Of a stretch of DNA of 64,000 nt, positions 35,451 to 43,789 are shown piece after piece. The stretch is from positions 558,001-622,000 of the forward strand of contig JAUIJA010000001.1 in NCBI GenBank assembly GCA_030431055.1. Reading direction: 5' to 3'. This DNA is from Bacteroidia bacterium. Its GTDB lineage: Bacteria; Bacteroidota; Bacteroidia; Flavobacteriales; Flavobacteriaceae. The translations under genes were made by a program, and so were the position numbers. Under the pieces are notes generated by a model. That model saw only the letters and a program-made list of their open reading frames with translations, had not been told where the DNA came from and made no database searches. Each line of letters begins with the position of its first letter. Position 1 is the first letter of the stretch.

Positions 35451-36416
35451 TTACATTTCACTCATTAGCTTTGTAATTTCATCTAATTTCGGCGTTAAGA
35501 TAATTTCAATTCTTCTGTTTTTAGCTTTTCCTTCTGCAGTTTCATTTCCTGCTAATGGAGCAAATTCACTACGACCAGCAGCCGTTAAATTCTTTTTATC
35601 GATATTTTTATTTTCCGATAAAATATTTACAATTGCAGTAGCACGTTTTGTAGATAAATCCCAGTTATTTTCTATTCCGCCACCAATTGTTCCAACGATT
35701 TTGTCGTTATCAGTATGACCTTCAATTAAAACTGAAATTTCAGGATTTTCTGCTAAAACATTTCCTAAAGCTTTAACTGCTTTTTTTCCTTCTGAACCAA
35801 CAGTCCAACTTCCAGATTCGAATAATAATTTATTTTCCATAGAAACATAAACTTTTCCATTTCTATGCTCAACAGACAAACCTTTACCTTCAAACGCATT
35901 TAACGCTTTTGATAAAGACTCTTTTAATTTATTCATTGCTGCTTCTTTATCAGCCATCATTTTTTCAAGTTCAGCTAAACGAGTTGAAGAAGCTTCTAAG
36001 TCAGATTTTAATTTGTTTAAACGTTCTTGCTCTGCGTTTAAAGCTTTTTGTTTTGCTTCTAATTCTGCTAACAATTCACGATTTTTCTTCATATTGCTTT
36101 CTAAAGCATTGTTGCTGTTTTTTTCTAGAGCAGCGTAAGACGATTTTAAATTGTCTAGGCTTTTTTTAGTGGCTGCATAATCTTGAGCTAACTTATCTCT
36201 TTCTGCTTTTGCCTTGTCTAGCTCAGTTTGAAGATTAGTTTTATCTAATTCTAACTGATTTTTTTGTGCTGAAAGTTCTTCGTTTTCATCAGCTAAAGCA
36301 TTGCGCTCTTTCTTTAAATTAGCATATTTACTTTCTAAATCTTGGTAGATTTTTTTCGAAACACATGACGTAGTTAATCCTAAAACTACCATGGCAAGGG
36401 CAACTTTTTTTATCAT
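35451..36416 (-). CDS. OmpA-family lipoprotein with coiled coil
   Basis: 321 residues with a lipobox-like TTSC near the start (VLGLTTSCVSKK). About residues 20-175 form a Lys/Glu-rich coiled coil (LESKYANLKKERNALADENE). The C-terminal OmpA peptidoglycan-binding domain has VLIEGHTDNDKIVG and RATAIVNIL, ending NRRIEIIL. It would tie the outer membrane to murein. It follows xth by 20 bases on the same strand. Confidence 0.92.
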   Translation of the reverse strand: MIKKVALAMVVLGLTTSCVSKKIYQDLESKYANLKKERNALADENEELSAQKNQLELDKTNLQTELDKAKAERDKLAQDYAATKKSLDNLKSSYAALEKNSNNALESNMKKNRELLAELEAKQKALNAEQERLNKLKSDLEASSTRLAELEKMMADKEAAMNKLKESLSKALNAFEGKGLSVEHRNGKVYVSMENKLLFESGSWTVGSEGKKAVKALGNVLAENPEISVLIEGHTDNDKIVGTIGGGIENNWDLSTKRATAIVNILSENKNIDKKNLTAAGRSEFAPLAGNETAEGKAKNRRIEIILTPKLDEITKLMSEM

Positions 36417-36436
36417 AATTCTAATTTTGTTTTTTA

Positions 36437-37198
36437 TTATTTAATTTCTACTACAACCGGACAATGGTCGGAATGTTTTGCTTCGGGTAATATTAACGCA
36501 CGATTGATTCTTTCTCGTAATGGTTCAGCAGCAAGACAATAATCGATTCTCCATCCTTTGTTGTTATTTCTCGCATTTGCTCGATAACTCCACCAACTAT
36601 AATTATGCGGTTCTTTGTTAAAAAGTCGGAATGTATCGATAAATCCACTTTTCATAAAACTGTCTAGCCAAGCTCGTTCTTCTGGTAAAAATCCAGATAC
36701 TTTTTTGTTTCTTACTGGATCATGAATATCGATAGCTTCGTGACAAATGTTATAATCACCACAAATAACTAAGTTGGGAATTTCTTTTTTTAAATTGTTA
36801 ATATACATTTGAAAATCGTCCATATATTGAAATTTGAGTTCTAATCTATCGGAATTTGTTCCAGATGGTAAATACAAACTCATTATTGAAACATTTTCAA
36901 AATCGGCGCGTAAATTTCTTCCTTCAAAATCCATGTAATCGATTCCGGTTCCAAAAACTACATTTTTTGGTTCTGTTTTCGAGAGAATAGCAACACCACT
37001 ATAACCTTTTTTATCGGCAGAAAAATAATATTGGTATGGATAGCCAGCGGCTTCTATTTCCTCTTTAGGAACTTGACTTTCAAGTGCTTTGATTTCTTGT
37101 AAGCAAATTACATCAGGATTTGCTTGTTGTAACCAATCGATAAAGCCTTTGTTTATGGCAGCTCTAATTCCGTTTACATTATACGATATAATCTTCAT
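36437..37198 (-). CDS. xth: Exodeoxyribonuclease III
   Basis: 253 residues from ATG at 37198; an earlier in-frame ATG at 37237 adds 13 residues without family support. The endonuclease/exonuclease/phosphatase fold is clear: MKIISYNVNGIRAAI, CLQEIKA (metal Glu), LYLPSGTN, VICGDYNICHEAIDI, and the C-terminal KHSDHCPVVVEI with catalytic Asp-His. It cleaves at AP sites in base-excision repair. Co-transcribed with the OmpA-like gene. Confidence 0.96.
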   Translation of the reverse strand: MKIISYNVNGIRAAINKGFIDWLQQANPDVICLQEIKALESQVPKEEIEAAGYPYQYYFSADKKGYSGVAILSKTEPKNVVFGTGIDYMDFEGRNLRADFENVSIMSLYLPSGTNSDRLELKFQYMDDFQMYINNLKKEIPNLVICGDYNICHEAIDIHDPVRNKKVSGFLPEERAWLDSFMKSGFIDTFRLFNKEPHNYSWWSYRANARNNNKGWRIDYCLAAEPLRERINRALILPEAKHSDHCPVVVEIK

Positions 37199-37359
37199 TT
37201 TATGGCTTTGAGTTCGTTCAAAAGTACTAAAAAGCATTGTAAAATTTAATTGTAAAAACTTATTTTTTTAAATAATTCAATTTCAGATAAATAGTGTTTT
37301 TAAATATTGTTTTAGCGTTTAATGAAAGATAAAAGAAAATACTATATCATAAATATTAC

Positions 37360-37367
37360 TATATTTG
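37360..37367 (+). promoter_or_regulatory. -7 element before the OlsF-like gene
   Basis: TATATTTG fits TAnnTTTG, 23 bases before the ATG. No good -33 TTG at the right spacing. Confidence 0.45.
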
Positions 37368-37390
37368 TTTTTCGCTCAAATAAATTGTAA

Positions 37391-39184
37391 ATGGGTTTAG
37401 TTACGGCCAAAGAGGTAGCAAAGGCTATTAATGTAGATAAGTACGGCTTTTTAGGAACTTTTTCAGGATGGTTACTGATGAAGGTTCTTAAAATTTCTAC
37501 GCTAAACAAAATTTATGATCGCAATAAACATCTTGGAGAATTAGAATTTCTTAATGCTATTTTAGATGAGTTTCAAATTAAGTTTGAAATTCCTGAAGAA
37601 GACTTAAAAAGATTACCTAAAGATGGTGCTTATATTACCATTTCAAATCATCCACTTGGAGGAATCGATGGTATTTTGTTATTAAAATTAATGCTTGAAA
37701 GAGAACCGAATTTCAGAATTATTGCCAATTTTCTTTTGCATCGCATCGAACCAATGAAACCTTATATAATGCCAGTTAATCCTTTTGAAAATCATAAGGA
37801 TGCAAAATCTAGTGTTGTAGGTTTAAAAGAAACTTTTCGTCATTTAGCCGATGGAAAACCACTTGGAATGTTTCCTGCTGGAGAAGTTTCAACTTATAAA
37901 GACGGGAAGTTAGTGGTTGATAAACCTTGGGAAGAAGGCGCTTTAAAAGTCATTAAAAAGGCAAATGTTCCAGTTGTACCAATTTACTTTCACGCAAAAA
38001 ATAGTAAGTTGTTTTATTCTCTATCGAAATTAAATGACACTTTGCGAACAGCTAAATTGCCAAGTGAATTATTAACACAGAAAAACCGTGTTATTAAAGT
38101 TCGTATAGGAAAACCTATTTCAACTACAGAACAAAAAGAACATAAAACAATTAGCGAATATGGTGAATTTTTAAGAAGGAAAACATACATGTTGGCTAAT
38201 GCTTTTGAGAAAGAGCAAAAGTTAATTACTACGCCTTCTTTAAAAACAACAAAGCAACCAAAACAAATTGCAAAACCTGCTAATCACGAACAAATTCTAG
38301 AAGAAATAGAAATTGTTAGAGAGGAAAATTTCCGTTTGTTGCAAAGTAAAAATTACGAAGTTTTTTTAGTAACAGCAGATAAAATTCCGAATATTCTTCA
38401 TGAAATTGGACGTTTACGTGAAATTACATTTAGAGAAGTTGGTGAAGGAACAAACGAATCTATCGATTTAGACAAATACGATAAATATTACCATCACATG
38501 TTTTTGTGGGATAGCGATACCCAACAAATAGCTGGAGCTTACCGAATGGGATTAGGAAATGAAATCTATGCAAAACACGGAATTGATGGTTTCTATTTGC
38601 ATGAATTGTTCCGTTTTGAGCCAGAGTTGTATGATATGATGAGTAAATCTATCGAAATGGGAAGAGCATTCATTATAAGTGAATACCAGCAAAAACCAAT
38701 GCCTTTATTCTTGCTTTGGAAAGGAATTGTACATACAACGTTACGTCATCCTGAGCATAAATATTTAATTGGAGGTGTAAGTATTAGCAATCAGTTTTCA
38801 GATTTTTCGAAATCGTTGATGATTGAATTTATGAAGTCGCATTATTACGATCCATATATTGCGCAATATGTTCATCCGAAAAAAGAATATAAAGTAAAGC
38901 TGAAAGATGCTGATAAAGATTTTGTTTTTAATGAAGCGGAAGCCGATTTGAATAAATTTGATAAAATTATAGATGAAGTTGAACCTGGAAATTTACGTTT
39001 GCCAGTTTTAATTAAGAAATACATCAAGCAAAATGCACGCGTAATTGCATTTAATGTTGACCCGTTGTTTAATAATGCAGTCGACGGATTAATGTATATA
39101 AAAATAGCCGATTTACCTGAAAGTACAGTTAAACCTGTAATGGAAGAGTTTCAAGCGGAATTAGAAAGAAAAGAAAAAGGATAG
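37391..39184 (+). CDS. Bifunctional aminolipid acyltransferase, OlsF-like (PlsC-type + GNAT-type)
   Basis: 597 residues. The N-terminal half is a PlsC-type O-acyltransferase with motif I NHPLGGID (His87, Asp93) and motif III FPAGEVS (161-167). From about residue 300 the chain is an OlsB/hemolysin-like GNAT N-acyltransferase (IGRLREITFREVGEG, HELFRFEPELY, SIEMGRAFI). This architecture is that of OlsF, which makes ornithine lipid in Serratia and Flavobacterium; other amino-acid lipids (glycine or serine type) are possible. Inner-membrane associated. It stands alone behind its own promoter. Confidence 0.85.
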   Translation: MGLVTAKEVAKAINVDKYGFLGTFSGWLLMKVLKISTLNKIYDRNKHLGELEFLNAILDEFQIKFEIPEEDLKRLPKDGAYITISNHPLGGIDGILLLKLMLEREPNFRIIANFLLHRIEPMKPYIMPVNPFENHKDAKSSVVGLKETFRHLADGKPLGMFPAGEVSTYKDGKLVVDKPWEEGALKVIKKANVPVVPIYFHAKNSKLFYSLSKLNDTLRTAKLPSELLTQKNRVIKVRIGKPISTTEQKEHKTISEYGEFLRRKTYMLANAFEKEQKLITTPSLKTTKQPKQIAKPANHEQILEEIEIVREENFRLLQSKNYEVFLVTADKIPNILHEIGRLREITFREVGEGTNESIDLDKYDKYYHHMFLWDSDTQQIAGAYRMGLGNEIYAKHGIDGFYLHELFRFEPELYDMMSKSIEMGRAFIISEYQQKPMPLFLLWKGIVHTTLRHPEHKYLIGGVSISNQFSDFSKSLMIEFMKSHYYDPYIAQYVHPKKEYKVKLKDADKDFVFNEAEADLNKFDKIIDEVEPGNLRLPVLIKKYIKQNARVIAFNVDPLFNNAVDGLMYIKIADLPESTVKPVMEEFQAELERKEKG

Positions 39185-39186
39185 TA

Positions 39187-39390
39187 TTATTTTAATTGAT
39201 ACAATCCTCTTTCTAATCTTAGAAAATAAATATTTCCTTTTAGTTTTTTATTTTGATTAGAATGTTTCCATAAAAAATTTCTTGAAGATGGTTTTAAAAA
39301 TTTAAAATCAGTTGCTCTAAATTTAGAGTTAACATTTCCAGAATATACTTCTTTTTGTATTTTTCCAATCAAGTCTTTTGCTCGTTCCAT
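39187..39390 (-). CDS. Small basic protein, unknown, coupled to the zinc-ribbon membrane gene
   Basis: 67 residues from ATG at 39388-39390, one base after the stop codon of the upstream membrane-protein gene. It is Lys/Arg-rich (ERAKDLIGKIQKE, KFLKPSSRNFLWKHSNQNKK). A longer in-frame extension overlaps the neighbour's frame and is not preferred. The coupling suggests a real gene; I recognise no family. Confidence 0.55.
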   Translation of the reverse strand: MERAKDLIGKIQKEVYSGNVNSKFRATDFKFLKPSSRNFLWKHSNQNKKLKGNIYFLRLERGLYQLK

Positions 39391-39391
39391 T

Positions 39392-39751
39392 TTATAAATC
39401 AGCTGTACAATGAGGACATTTAGTAGCAAGTCTTGGTATTTTTTGATAACATTTAGGACAAGTTCCAGTTGAAATCTTCCAAGAAAAATCTTTTTGTTCT
39501 TGAGTAGTTTCATCTGACCATTTTTTATACCAGTTAATAAATGCAGTAATAGTCCAGATTGCCCAAAGTAAACTTAAAATTAGCATTCCTGCATACAAAG
39601 CTATATCACCAATAAACTTGAAAGGTATAATTAAAAAATTTATGATTAAAGGAACAACTAATAAATGAAAGAAAAATCTTTTCATAGGATTGTTTGCAAA
39701 AATCCATTTACCATATAGTATTTTTTGAGTTGAATTAATGTTTGTTTCCAT
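39392..39751 (-). CDS. Membrane protein with C-terminal zinc ribbon
   Basis: 119 residues. Two transmembrane helices (FFHLLVVPLIINFLIIPF and YAGMLILSLLWAIWTITAF) precede a cytosolic-looking C4 zinc ribbon (CPKCYQKIPRLATKCPHC) at the very end. No function is known. A 67-residue ORF follows after one base. Confidence 0.75.
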   Translation of the reverse strand: METNINSTQKILYGKWIFANNPMKRFFFHLLVVPLIINFLIIPFKFIGDIALYAGMLILSLLWAIWTITAFINWYKKWSDETTQEQKDFSWKISTGTCPKCYQKIPRLATKCPHCTADL

Positions 39752-39781
39752 TTCTATTAAGTTAATTATTATTGATTAGTT

Positions 39782-40180
39782 TTATTTTAAAGGTTCGTCT
39801 ATAGGTTCCCAAAGTTCAATTTTATTTCCTTCTGGGTCAACAATCCAAGCGAACTTTCCATAATCATATGTCTCCATTTCACCCACAATTGTTACACCTT
39901 CTTTTTGTAATTCTTCTAAAAGCCATTCTAAATTTTCCACACGAAAGTTTTGCATAAACTCTTTTTCAGATGGATTGAAATACTTTGTATCATCTTGAAA
40001 CGGGCTCCATTGCGTCATGGCATCGTTTCCTTCTTTGTCTTTCCACCAAAAAGATGCACCATAATTATCAGTGGGCAAACCTAAATGTTTGTTGTACCAA
40101 TTTCGTATCTCTTCTGGGTTTTTACATTTAAAGAAAAAACCACCAATTCCGGTTACGCGTTTTGGTTTATCTGAACTCAT
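39782..40180 (-). CDS. VOC-family (glyoxalase-like) protein
   Basis: 132 residues with two beta-alpha-beta-beta-beta modules: GIGGFFFKCKNPEEIRNWYN at the start and GKFAWIVDPEGNKIELWEP at the end, the family's usual metal-site ending. Such proteins include glyoxalases, dioxygenases and resistance proteins; substrate unknown. Its start overlaps the stop of the upstream hydroxyacid dehydrogenase gene by four bases, so they are co-transcribed. Confidence 0.9.
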   Translation of the reverse strand: MSSDKPKRVTGIGGFFFKCKNPEEIRNWYNKHLGLPTDNYGASFWWKDKEGNDAMTQWSPFQDDTKYFNPSEKEFMQNFRVENLEWLLEELQKEGVTIVGEMETYDYGKFAWIVDPEGNKIELWEPIDEPLK

Positions 40181-41127
40181 ATTTTGTAATACTTTTTTAT
40201 TTTATCAACAATGGTTTGTGCTAGTTTCTCATGGCTCTCAAATGTCCAACCGCCAATGTGTGGTGTTAATAAAACATTATCGGCTTGACGTAAATATTCA
40301 AAATCTGGGTTTTTAGTTTCTTCATCAAATAAATTTTCAAACGAAAGTTTTTCATATTCTAAAACATCAAGTCCAGCACCTAATATATTTTTATTTTTTA
40401 AAGCCGAAACTAGATCTTTTGTAACTACACATTTTCCGCGTGCTAAATTTAGTAACCAAAATGGTTTTGCAAACTGATTAATAAATTCAGCATTCACCAT
40501 TTTATCGGTTGCTGTAGTCCAAGGAACGTGTAAACTTAAAACATCTGCTTTTTGTTGCAGTTCAGAAAGTGAAACTTGTTTTGCGTTTTCATCACCAACA
40601 CTTGGTAAAATATCATAACATAAAACATCAACATCAAAACCTCGAAGCTTTTTTGCAAAAGCTTTTCCCATATTCCCATAACCAATAATTCCAACGGTTT
40701 TTCCGTCCAACTCATAACCACGATTAGCTTCACGCTGCCAAATTCCGCTTTTTACTTCTTTATCGGATTTGTTGAGGTTGTTAAAAAGTGACAACAACAT
40801 ACCAAGCGCTTGTTCGCCAACAGCATTCCGGTTTCCTTCTGGAGCAGCAATTAAATGAATGTTTTTTGAAGTTGCATAATCGCAATCAATACTTTCTAAA
40901 CCAGCGCCAACACGAGCGATAAAATCAAGGTTTTTTGCTTTATCGATAAAAGTTTTATCAATTTTAAATCGGCTACGAATAACAATACCATTGTAGTTTT
41001 CAATTTTAGCTTCAATTTCTTCTTTTGTAGAAGTGTAATCGGCTTCATTTTGAAAGCCTAGTTCTTTCAATTGGTTCCAAAGAGTAGGATGATTACTATC
41101 GATATGTAAAACTTTAATTTCTTTCAT
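40177..41127 (-). CDS. D-2-hydroxyacid dehydrogenase
   Basis: 316 residues. The NAD-binding loop is GIIGYGNMGKAFA (about residues 145-157). The catalytic set is Arg (LNLARGKCV), Glu and His (LTPHIGGWTFES). It resembles phosphoglycerate dehydrogenase without the C-terminal ACT regulatory domain. A serine-pathway role is possible, but no other ser gene is near. It lies between radA (one shared base) and the VOC gene (four-base overlap). Confidence 0.9.
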   Translation of the reverse strand: MKEIKVLHIDSNHPTLWNQLKELGFQNEADYTSTKEEIEAKIENYNGIVIRSRFKIDKTFIDKAKNLDFIARVGAGLESIDCDYATSKNIHLIAAPEGNRNAVGEQALGMLLSLFNNLNKSDKEVKSGIWQREANRGYELDGKTVGIIGYGNMGKAFAKKLRGFDVDVLCYDILPSVGDENAKQVSLSELQQKADVLSLHVPWTTATDKMVNAEFINQFAKPFWLLNLARGKCVVTKDLVSALKNKNILGAGLDVLEYEKLSFENLFDEETKNPDFEYLRQADNVLLTPHIGGWTFESHEKLAQTIVDKIKKYYKI

Positions 41128-42488
41128 TATCCAAATAATTCAGAAACAACACCTTCAATTTTTGAAACTAAAATTACTTTTATTTTAGTGTTTTTTACAG
41201 CTATTTTATTGTGTTTTGAAACTAATATTGTTGTGAATCCTAGCTTTTCGGCTTCTTGAATACGTTGGTCAATTCTATTTACCGGACGAATTTCTCCAGA
41301 AAGTCCAACTTCTCCAGCAAAACAAAATCCTTCTTCAATGGCGATATCTTCATTTGAAGATAAAATTGCAGCTACAACTGCCAAATCAATTGCTGTATCA
41401 TCAACTGAAATTCCTCCAGTTACATTCAAAAAAACGTCTTTTGTGCCTAAACGGAATCCAGCGCGTTTTTCTAAAACGGCTAAAATCATATTTAAGCGTT
41501 TAGCATTGTAGCCAGTTGTGCTTCGTTGCGGTGTTCCATAAACTGCTGAACTTACCAAAGCTTGAATTTCTATCATTAAAGGTCGCATTCCTTCTAATGT
41601 ACAAGCAATTGCGGTTCCAGAAAGTTCTTCTTCTTTATGAGAAATTAGTATTTCCGATGGATTTTCGACTTCGCGTAATCCGCTGCCTAACATTTCATAA
41701 ATACCTAATTCGGCAGTTGAACCAAATCGGTTTTTTAACGAACGTAAAATTCGGTAAACATGATTTCTGTCGCCTTCAAATTGAAGAACAGTATCAACCA
41801 TGTGTTCTAAAATTTTAGGTCCAGCAATAGTTCCATCTTTTGTAATGTGTCCAATTAAAATAACTGGCGTATTTGTTTCTTTCGCAAACTTGATTAATTC
41901 GGTTGTACATTCTCTAATTTGAGAAATACTTCCCGCTGATGATTCAATATAATCGGTATGTAAAGTTTGAATAGAATCGATAATTACAATTTCAGGTTGC
42001 ATTTCGGCAATTTGTCTGAAAATGTTTTGTGTTTTAGTTTCGGTTAAAATGTAGCAATTTTCACTATTGGGTAAAATACGTTCAGCACGCATTTTAATTT
42101 GCTTCATGCTTTCTTCACCTGAAACGTAAAGTGTTTTATAAGGTAATTTTAAAGAAATTTGAAGCAATAATGTGCTTTTTCCAATACCAGGTTCGCCACC
42201 TAAAAGCGTTAACGAACCAGGAACTAATCCGCCACCTAGAACCCGATTCAATTCGTTGTCGGTTGTGTTCAATCGAATTTCTTGAGATGAATCGATTTCT
42301 TTTATACGCAAAGGTTTAGTAGCTTTAGAAGTTTCTTTTTCAGAACTTTTCCAAGCTGCTTTTTCTTCTTTTTGAATAATTTCTTCGGCAATAGTATTCC
42401 ATTCTTTACATGAATAGCATTGACCTTGCCATTTAGAATATGATGTGCCGCAATTTTGACAGAAAAAAGTCGTTTTTACTTTACTCAT
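41127..42488 (-). CDS. radA: DNA repair protein RadA
   Basis: 453 residues. N-terminal C4 zinc finger (CQNCGTSYSKWQGQCYSC), P-loop GEPGIGKST, the RadA-specific KNRFG motif (LRSLKNRFGST) and a C-terminal Lon-like domain. It promotes branch migration in recombinational repair. It shares a base with each neighbour (42488 and 41127), so radA, the hydroxyacid dehydrogenase and the VOC gene form one operon fed from the esterase-like gene. Confidence 0.97.
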   Translation of the reverse strand: MSKVKTTFFCQNCGTSYSKWQGQCYSCKEWNTIAEEIIQKEEKAAWKSSEKETSKATKPLRIKEIDSSQEIRLNTTDNELNRVLGGGLVPGSLTLLGGEPGIGKSTLLLQISLKLPYKTLYVSGEESMKQIKMRAERILPNSENCYILTETKTQNIFRQIAEMQPEIVIIDSIQTLHTDYIESSAGSISQIRECTTELIKFAKETNTPVILIGHITKDGTIAGPKILEHMVDTVLQFEGDRNHVYRILRSLKNRFGSTAELGIYEMLGSGLREVENPSEILISHKEEELSGTAIACTLEGMRPLMIEIQALVSSAVYGTPQRSTTGYNAKRLNMILAVLEKRAGFRLGTKDVFLNVTGGISVDDTAIDLAVVAAILSSNEDIAIEEGFCFAGEVGLSGEIRPVNRIDQRIQEAEKLGFTTILVSKHNKIAVKNTKIKVILVSKIEGVVSELFG

Positions 42489-43753
42489 TATTCTTCGTCA
42501 CCTTCTTTTACTTCACCTTCTTCAGTTGTAGGTTCAATCACATTACCATCTTCATCAACAATTACACCATCTTCTATAACTTCGTCAGCATATTCTTCGG
42601 TAATTGACTCGTCTTTTTTCTTTTTCATGCGCTCTGCACGTGTTAGCATATAATCTTTAGAAAGCTCTCTAATTGCTTCACGTGTAAAGGCTTTGTTGTA
42701 TTCTTTAGCTGCTTTTTTATACTCACCCATTTTTTCATAATACAACGCTTGGTGATAAACGCTTAAGGTTGTTTTTGGGTAGTGTTTTTCAGCATACTTT
42801 GATAAATCTTGCAATTCTGGGTAAGCTTTATTTTTTACAATTGCAGCTTCAATTGCTTTAAAATCAGTTAGACGAGGCAACACTTTTAAGCCCATTTTCT
42901 CTTCTAAGTTTTCGTATTTATCGATTAAATATTGCGTGTAACCACTTTCTAGTTTAACAATTTTTTCTTGGAACTCAACCATAGAGATAGGTTGGTAACC
43001 ATCAAAAATAAAATAGAGTGCTTGTGGAATTGCTTGTGCAACTAAAGAGTAATGCGATGCTCCTTGAAAATCGTCATATTGATAACGGAAATTCTTATTA
43101 GGAATTGCGTTAATATTTTGATCTAGAGCTTCTGTTTTTTCTCTTAATTCTGGTAAATCTCCCTGTCCGCTTGCTTGATAGTACATAACAGGTTTACTGA
43201 TTACAGCTAATCTTTCGGCAACTCTCTTTTCCATATCAGGAGCCATTTCAGGAGCTAAGGAAATGTAACCATTAAAAACAGGATTGTCTTTATATAAGTA
43301 GAAGTTTAAAAAACCAGCAGTTGTATCGTGTCCAGCAACAACTCTAAAAGGTTGCGTTCTATATTTTCCTTCAATAAATGGAAGTAATTCCATGCCTACA
43401 AATTCGAAGAAATTTGCTCCACTTTCTGTAGGAAAACCAGCTTCATCAAAAGCGCTATCTTTAAAGCGTTGTTGTCCGTAATTTTGGTAAACTGAAACAA
43501 CAATCATTTGAGGTAAGTCATCCCAATAATTTCCATATTTTAAAATTCCTTTAAATGGCGCAGCAAGATATTCTCCATCCAAAATAACTAAAACAGGATA
43601 TTTTTTGTCAACATTTTGTTCGTAATAAGATGGAAGTGTAACACTAAAAGCTCTTGTTTCTCCAAGTTTTTTGGAGTCGATAGTTTCCTCAAAAGTTTGT
43701 GAAAAACCAAAACTAGTAAGTAAAGTTATTAGTAAAACGAATACTGTTCTCAT
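42488..43753 (-). CDS. Esterase-D-like alpha/beta-hydrolase fold protein with TPR-like tail
   Basis: 421 residues with signal peptide (VFVLLITLLTSFGFSQ). Residues ~30-260 follow the putative-esterase (PF00756) pattern: YPVLVILDGEYLAAPFKGI and IVVSVYQNYG. The nucleophile elbow reads VVAGHDTTAGF: Asp143 replaces the Ser expected in GHSxGG, so normal ester hydrolysis is doubtful. Residues ~320-385 are TPR-like, and the last 40 residues are strongly acidic (ADEVIEDGVIVDEDG). Likely periplasmic binding or scaffold protein. Confidence 0.8.
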   Translation of the reverse strand: MRTVFVLLITLLTSFGFSQTFEETIDSKKLGETRAFSVTLPSYYEQNVDKKYPVLVILDGEYLAAPFKGILKYGNYWDDLPQMIVVSVYQNYGQQRFKDSAFDEAGFPTESGANFFEFVGMELLPFIEGKYRTQPFRVVAGHDTTAGFLNFYLYKDNPVFNGYISLAPEMAPDMEKRVAERLAVISKPVMYYQASGQGDLPELREKTEALDQNINAIPNKNFRYQYDDFQGASHYSLVAQAIPQALYFIFDGYQPISMVEFQEKIVKLESGYTQYLIDKYENLEEKMGLKVLPRLTDFKAIEAAIVKNKAYPELQDLSKYAEKHYPKTTLSVYHQALYYEKMGEYKKAAKEYNKAFTREAIRELSKDYMLTRAERMKKKKDESITEEYADEVIEDGVIVDEDGNVIEPTTEEGEVKEGDEE

Positions 43754-43789
43754 TTTTTAAGGTTTAAAATTGGAACAGCAATATACTAA

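Noticed and set aside
39187..39513. Longer 108-residue version of the small basic ORF
   Set aside because: The first 41 residues overlap the zinc-ribbon membrane gene in another frame and look non-coding; the ATG at 39390 is coupled to the previous stop and is preferred.
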